From JAXGXJ01 sp963816155 (GTDB lineage Bacteria; Actinomycetota; Thermoleophilia; RBG-16-64-13), in the NCBI GenBank assembly GCA_963816155.1, contig CAWFJE010000004.1, positions 124,001 to 188,000 of the forward strand: a stretch of 64,000 bases of DNA, given 5' to 3'. The notes under the pieces were generated by a model. It did not search any database and was not told the origin of the DNA. It saw only the letters and a list, made by a program, of their open reading frames with translations. A program made the position numbers and the translations under genes. This document shows, one piece after another, positions 60,394 through 64,000 of the stretch; the stretch's first letter is position 1; each line of letters opens with the position of its first letter.

Positions 60394-63300
60394 CTACGTA
60401 TCGCCGTCGGGTTCCTCGGGGGCGAAGCCCCGCCGAAGCGTGTTCTCCGTGATGGTGCGCGGTTCCATGAACTGGAGAAGGTAGTCGGGGCCTCCAGCCT
60501 TCGCGCCCACTCCGCTCATGCGCAAGCCGCCGAAAGGCTGCCTGCCCACCATGGCCCCGGTGATGGGGCGGTTGATGTAGAGATTGCCCACCCGGAACTC
60601 GTTGTAGGCGCTGCGGATGTGGGCTGGGTTGCGGGAGTAGACACCGCCCGTGAGACCGTAGCGAACGCCCAGCGCCAACTCCAGCGCTTCGCTGAACTTG
60701 GTCACCTTGAGCACGGAGATCACGGGGCCGAAGATCTCTTCCTGCGCGATGACTGCTTGGGGCGGGACGTCGATGAACACGTGCGGCAAGAGGAAATAGC
60801 CGGGCTCGGGGTTCGGGGCGGTCTTCTCGCCAGGGGTAGAGGTCTCTTCTGTCGGGGAGGCGGCTTCTTCAGGTGCGGCGGTCTCGTCTGTCCGCGCAGC
60901 GACAACGTCCACCTGTGCAGCGACAACGTCTGTCCGCGCGGCGACAACATCTGCCTCGGGAGACACGGCGTCTGCGTCTGGCCCGGCCGCGCCGTCCGGC
61001 TTGTCTGGGCCAGCCGGGTTATCCGCGCCGGCGGGCGCATGGGGCGTGCCCAGCGTCGCGGGGTCGGTGGGGTCGGTCGTCTCGATCTCATCGGCGCCGG
61101 CGGGCGTTGTGGGCGGCGCTGTGACGGGGGGGATGGAAGGCGTGCCAGTCGGCGGGAAGGCCAGCTTCGCCTCGGACATTCCCTGCTTGATGTACCCCAG
61201 GATGCGGTCGCGGGCCTCGGCCGTGATGACCGGTCCCAGACGGGTGCCTGGATCGGCGGGGTCGCCGATCTTCAGGCTGGCCGCGGCTTGTACGAGACGG
61301 CGCACGAACTGGTCGTGGACCTCATCCATCACTATCACGCGGCTACAGGCCGAGCACTTCTGGCCTCCGTAGAACAAGGCCGAGGCGATCACCCCCTCGA
61401 CAGCAGCGTCCAGGTCGGCATCGGTGTCGACGATGATGGCGTTCTTGCCCCCCAGTTCGGCGATGACCTTCTTGAGGCTGCGCTGTCCGGGAGCAAGGGT
61501 GGCCGCCTTCTGCATGATGGACAGACCGACATCCAGACTTCCGGTGAAGGCGACGAGGTCGACGCGGGGGTCGGCGGCGAGGTAGTCGCCCACCTCATGT
61601 CCCGGCCCGGGCAGGAAGTGCAGCGCGCCGGTGGGGATCCCCGCTTCGTGCAGGATGCGCACCAGGGCGTAGCCGATGACGGGTGTCGGTCCCGCGGGCT
61701 TGAACACCACCGGGTTGCCGGCAACCAGTGCGGCGGACACCATCCCCGTGGGGATGGCCAGGGGGAAGTTCCAGGGAGCGATCACCGCGGCGACGCCTCG
61801 GGGTTCGTAGAAGTAGAGGTCGTCCTCACCGGGGATGTCGCTCAGACTTCTGGCCCGATAGAGGCGCACCATCTCGCGCGCATAATATTCGAGGAAATCT
61901 ATGGCTTCGGTGACGTCGGCGTCGGCTTCACGCCAAGGCTTGCCCGCCTCGGCCACCTCCAGGGCGGCCAGTTCAAAGCGCTGCTCGCGCATGAGTCCAG
62001 CGGCCTTGAAGAGGACTGCGGCCCGTTTGCGCCCCGGCGTGCTTCGCCAGGCGCCGAGCGCCGCGCGGGCCGCCTCGACAGCCGTGTCGGCGTGCTGCCT
62101 GGTGGCGCTGGCGACCTTGCCGATGATCTCGTCAGGCCGCGCGGGGTTCACGGAGAGGGTGGTGGTGGCTGTGGAGACCGACTTGCCATCGATCACCAGG
62201 GGGTACTCGCGCCCCAGACTTCCGCGGATGGTGGCCAGGGCCTTGTCCATCTCGGCCCGGACGGAAGCCTGTGAGAAGTCGGCGTGGGGCTCGTTCTGGA
62301 AGGGCGGGGGCGTCAGGACCGCCGGTTTGGCCGACGCCCGGGCTTGCTGAGTCGGTGCCACGGGTTCTTCGAGCGGCGCCACGGGTTCTTCGACCGGCAT
62401 CGCCGGCTCGCCGACTGTGCCGTCTGCCGCGGTGGTATGCGCTTCCTCCGCTTCGCGTGCTCCCTCTGCCGTCGCCGTGTCCGCAGCCGCCGGAGCAGTA
62501 CCCGGAGCCGCCAACAGCCTGTCGGCGTCCTGTTCCTGGGCGAAGGTGAGACGTAGGAAGGACTCGTTGGACGTGTTCTCGAGCAGGCGGCGCACGAGAT
62601 AGGCCATCCCCGGGATCACCTCACCCACGGGCACGTACTCGCGCACGCGGTGACCGCAGGCGACCGCGGCTTTGCGGATAGGTTCGGCCATGCCGTGCAA
62701 CACCTGCAACTCGACCGCTCCCGGAGCCAGACCCGCTTCTTCGGCAGCCGCCAATCCGGCCGCCATGCTGCGGATATTGTGGGTCCCCAGAGCAGGCCGG
62801 GTCCACTGCCAGTTGTCGACGAGGTTCTTGGTGAGCTTCTCGAACTGGGCGTCGGTCTCGGCTTTGGTGGCGAAGACCGGCGTCCGCCAGTGCTCCTGGG
62901 CGGCGATGATGGTCTCATAGTCCCAATAGGCGCCCTTGACCAGGCGCACGGTGATGGGCGTCTCCCGGCGCTTGGCCAGTTCGACCATGAGGCGCAGGTC
63001 GTCGTCGCTGTCACGGAGGTAAGACTGCACCACGATGCCCAGATGCGGGTAGCCCCGCAGTTCTGGATCGAGGGCAAGATCGGCGAACACCGCGTAGGTG
63101 AGGTCGCGGTAGGCGTATCGTTCCAGGTCGATGTTCACGAAGGTACCGGCCTCCTTGGCCTTCAGGAACAACGGCCTGAGCTTGGAGACGAGCACGTTCC
63201 GCGAGGCTTCGAAATCAAGCGGATCGATCTGCGAGTAGAACGACGTGATCTTCACAGAGACGTTCACGCGCGGCACCGCTCCGGCGGGTGACGAATCAAG

Positions 63301-63864
63301 CAGGGGATCGGTGGACCAAGGGGTCACCTTGGGCGGCAAGAGTTCCAGGAGATCCTGATAGCGCTGGATGTAGTCGGCGGCTTCAGACTCACTCAGACAC
63401 GCCTCGCCCAGGATGTCGATGGTGAAGGCCGTGTGCCCGCGGCGGAGGCGACGCAGGGTGGGCAGCGCCTCGGAAGCGTCCCGGCCTGCGATCAGGCCTT
63501 TGGCCATGCGCTGCATGGCGCGGTCGGTGAGGCGGGCTATCGCCCACGAGGGCAGGCGCTGGGCGCTACCCGTCGCAAGCAGCCGGTCCAGGGGAGGGGG
63601 TGCCTCACCGCGGTCGTTCAGGTAGGCGCGCAGATGCCGCACCAGATCCCCTGAGTCGCGCAGGCTGGGATAGACGTCGATGAAGCGGAAGAGTTGCGTC
63701 CGGAAGTGGGCATCTTGCACGGCGCGCGCCAGCAGGCGGCGCTGGACCGCGCGCCCGCTCAGAAGCGAAGAGGCCGAGCGCACAGACCCTTCTTTGGCTA
63801 CGGCGGCGAGCAACTCCCGGCCGATCTGCTGGATACGGGCTTCTCTCTCAGGTGCGGTCGCCAT
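60394..63864 (-). CDS. putA: Bifunctional proline dehydrogenase / L-glutamate gamma-semialdehyde dehydrogenase
   Basis: 1156 residues. The proline dehydrogenase domain (about 110-440) is a FAD barrel with VSVKITSFYSQIDPLDFEAS, PITVRLVKGAYWDYE, TRPALGTHNIRSMA and QVLHGMAEPIRKA. After a Pro/Glu/Ala-rich linker the aldehyde dehydrogenase domain has IAPWNFPLAIPTGMVSAAL, Glu in VIAELGGKN and the catalytic Cys in GGQKCSACSR, ending FGPVISVLKVTKFSE. It converts proline to glutamate in two steps with channelled pyrroline-5-carboxylate. No DNA-binding ribbon-helix-helix is present, so it is not self-regulating. An insert of about 118 codons breaks the ALDH domain at 60802-61155. GAGGGGG precedes the ATG at 63864. 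Confidence 0.92.
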   Translation of the reverse strand: MATAPEREARIQQIGRELLAAVAKEGSVRSASSLLSGRAVQRRLLARAVQDAHFRTQLFRFIDVYPSLRDSGDLVRHLRAYLNDRGEAPPPLDRLLATGSAQRLPSWAIARLTDRAMQRMAKGLIAGRDASEALPTLRRLRRGHTAFTIDILGEACLSESEAADYIQRYQDLLELLPPKVTPWSTDPLLDSSPAGAVPRVNVSVKITSFYSQIDPLDFEASRNVLVSKLRPLFLKAKEAGTFVNIDLERYAYRDLTYAVFADLALDPELRGYPHLGIVVQSYLRDSDDDLRLMVELAKRRETPITVRLVKGAYWDYETIIAAQEHWRTPVFATKAETDAQFEKLTKNLVDNWQWTRPALGTHNIRSMAAGLAAAEEAGLAPGAVELQVLHGMAEPIRKAAVACGHRVREYVPVGEVIPGMAYLVRRLLENTSNESFLRLTFAQEQDADRLLAAPGTAPAAADTATAEGAREAEEAHTTAADGTVGEPAMPVEEPVAPLEEPVAPTQQARASAKPAVLTPPPFQNEPHADFSQASVRAEMDKALATIRGSLGREYPLVIDGKSVSTATTTLSVNPARPDEIIGKVASATRQHADTAVEAARAALGAWRSTPGRKRAAVLFKAAGLMREQRFELAALEVAEAGKPWREADADVTEAIDFLEYYAREMVRLYRARSLSDIPGEDDLYFYEPRGVAAVIAPWNFPLAIPTGMVSAALVAGNPVVFKPAGPTPVIGYALVRILHEAGIPTGALHFLPGPGHEVGDYLAADPRVDLVAFTGSLDVGLSIMQKAATLAPGQRSLKKVIAELGGKNAIIVDTDADLDAAVEGVIASALFYGGQKCSACSRVIVMDEVHDQFVRRLVQAAASLKIGDPADPGTRLGPVITAEARDRILGYIKQGMSEAKLAFPPTGTPSIPPVTAPPTTPAGADEIETTDPTDPATLGTPHAPAGADNPAGPDKPDGAAGPDADAVSPEADVVAARTDVVAAQVDVVAARTDETAAPEEAASPTEETSTPGEKTAPNPEPGYFLLPHVFIDVPPQAVIAQEEIFGPVISVLKVTKFSEALELALGVRYGLTGGVYSRNPAHIRSAYNEFRVGNLYINRPITGAMVGRQPFGGLRMSGVGAKAGGPDYLLQFMEPRTITENTLRRGFAPEEPDGDT
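60886..60948. repeat. Three 21-bp tandem repeats inside the PutA insert
   Basis: Units 60886-60906, 60907-60927 and 60928-60948 share the core GCGACAAC. On the minus strand they encode VVAARTD / VVAAQVD-like heptads, the most regular part of the low-complexity insert in the aldehyde dehydrogenase domain. Confidence 0.8.
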
Positions 63865-63865
63865 G

Positions 63866-63907
63866 TTACCAGCCCCCTCGTGCACAATCTGGGTGAATGT
63901 CTCTCAT
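63866..63907 (-). CDS. Possible 13-residue leader ORF upstream of putA
   Basis: Reads MRDIHPDCARGGW and stops one base before the putA ATG (TAACATG). It has a strong AGGAGGGG ribosome site, better than that of putA itself. It could tune putA translation by coupling, or be chance. Confidence 0.3.
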   Translation of the reverse strand: MRDIHPDCARGGW

Positions 63908-63931
63908 GACCCCTCCTGAATGGCGAGGCGC

Positions 63932-64000
63932 CTATTCGGCGTAGGCGCCGCTATCCGGCTGGCTGCGGCCCTCGACGAACTTCGACGCCGGTCTTGGACG
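63932..64000 (-). CDS. C-terminal end of a gene lying beyond the window edge
   Basis: An open frame enters from the right edge and ends KFVEGRSQPDSGAYAE at a TAG, 25 bases before the leader ORF. It has a plausible polar protein tail and would be cotranscribed with putA. Nothing in the 22 visible residues identifies it. Confidence 0.33.
   Translation of the reverse strand, partial: RPRPASKFVEGRSQPDSGAYAE

Overview
The window is high in G+C and most resembles a chromosomal segment of an actinobacterium, probably one with an anaerobic or facultatively anaerobic lifestyle. Three things point to this. Two SOS boxes are of the Gram-positive GAAC-N4-GTTC type. Surface and binding proteins carry the Ala/Pro/Thr-rich linkers and GYF_2/DUF6777 domains typical of Actinobacteria. 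Two glycyl radical enzymes, which oxygen destroys, sit beside their activase. The exact class cannot be named from sequence alone. No tRNA, rRNA, CRISPR array, insertion sequence or prophage was recognised, and no gene-free stretch exceeds about 300 bases.

Layout. 1-11.3 kb: partial ABC permease, two tandem-domain universal stress proteins, HAD hydrolase, a broken acetoacetate-decarboxylase-like gene, GAF-SpoIIE phosphatase, TfoX-domain protein, M28 peptidase, phosphotriesterase-like hydrolase, Mug-type glycosylase, RecQ and a tandem rhodanese. 11.4-18.9 kb: a V/A-type ATPase operon in the order E, DUF2764, A, B, D, I, K, behind a good sigma70-type promoter and closed by a very long hairpin. 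19-22 kb: a small alpha-beta barrel protein, a GYF_2-TM-DUF6777 surface protein and an Lgt-like enzyme. 22-42 kb: a probable catabolic island with an old-yellow-enzyme-type FeS flavoenzyme, two glycyl radical enzymes around one radical-SAM activase, a TetR regulator with its own promoter and operator, a UroD-family protein, a complete Opp/Dpp transporter with binding protein, a cupin, two SDRs and a ferredoxin-tailed aldo/keto reductase. 42-47 kb: a damaged lipoprotein gene, a damaged Tat-exported binding protein, a monooxygenase-fold protein and a Uup-type ABC-F ATPase. 47-54.5 kb: two MFS transporters and a very large DnaE-type polymerase whose promoter is overlapped by two SOS boxes. 54.5-64 kb: arylsulfatase, a GYF_2-TM-subtilase, a CMD-family protein and bifunctional PutA.

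How the parts work together. In the 22-42 kb island the Opp/Dpp system would import a small polar or peptide-like substrate. The two glycyl radical enzymes would eliminate, cleave or decarboxylate it. The enoate-reductase-like flavoenzyme, SDRs and aldo/keto reductase would handle the products, under TetR control. The substrate cannot be read from the sequence. The V-ATPase rotor subunit keeps the Gln/Gln/Glu pattern of sodium-binding rotors, so it may work on Na+. The two GYF_2 proteins share a homologous C-terminal domain although their central domains differ.

Caution. At least fourteen single-base indels break otherwise good genes, including the essential ATPase subunit I. Several lie in homopolymers, so many are probably sequencing or assembly errors rather than true pseudogenes. 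A second lineage trait is low-complexity Ala/Pro/Thr/Asp-rich segments inserted into loops of conserved enzymes (PutA, DnaE, ATPase subunits, rhodanese, aldo/keto reductase).
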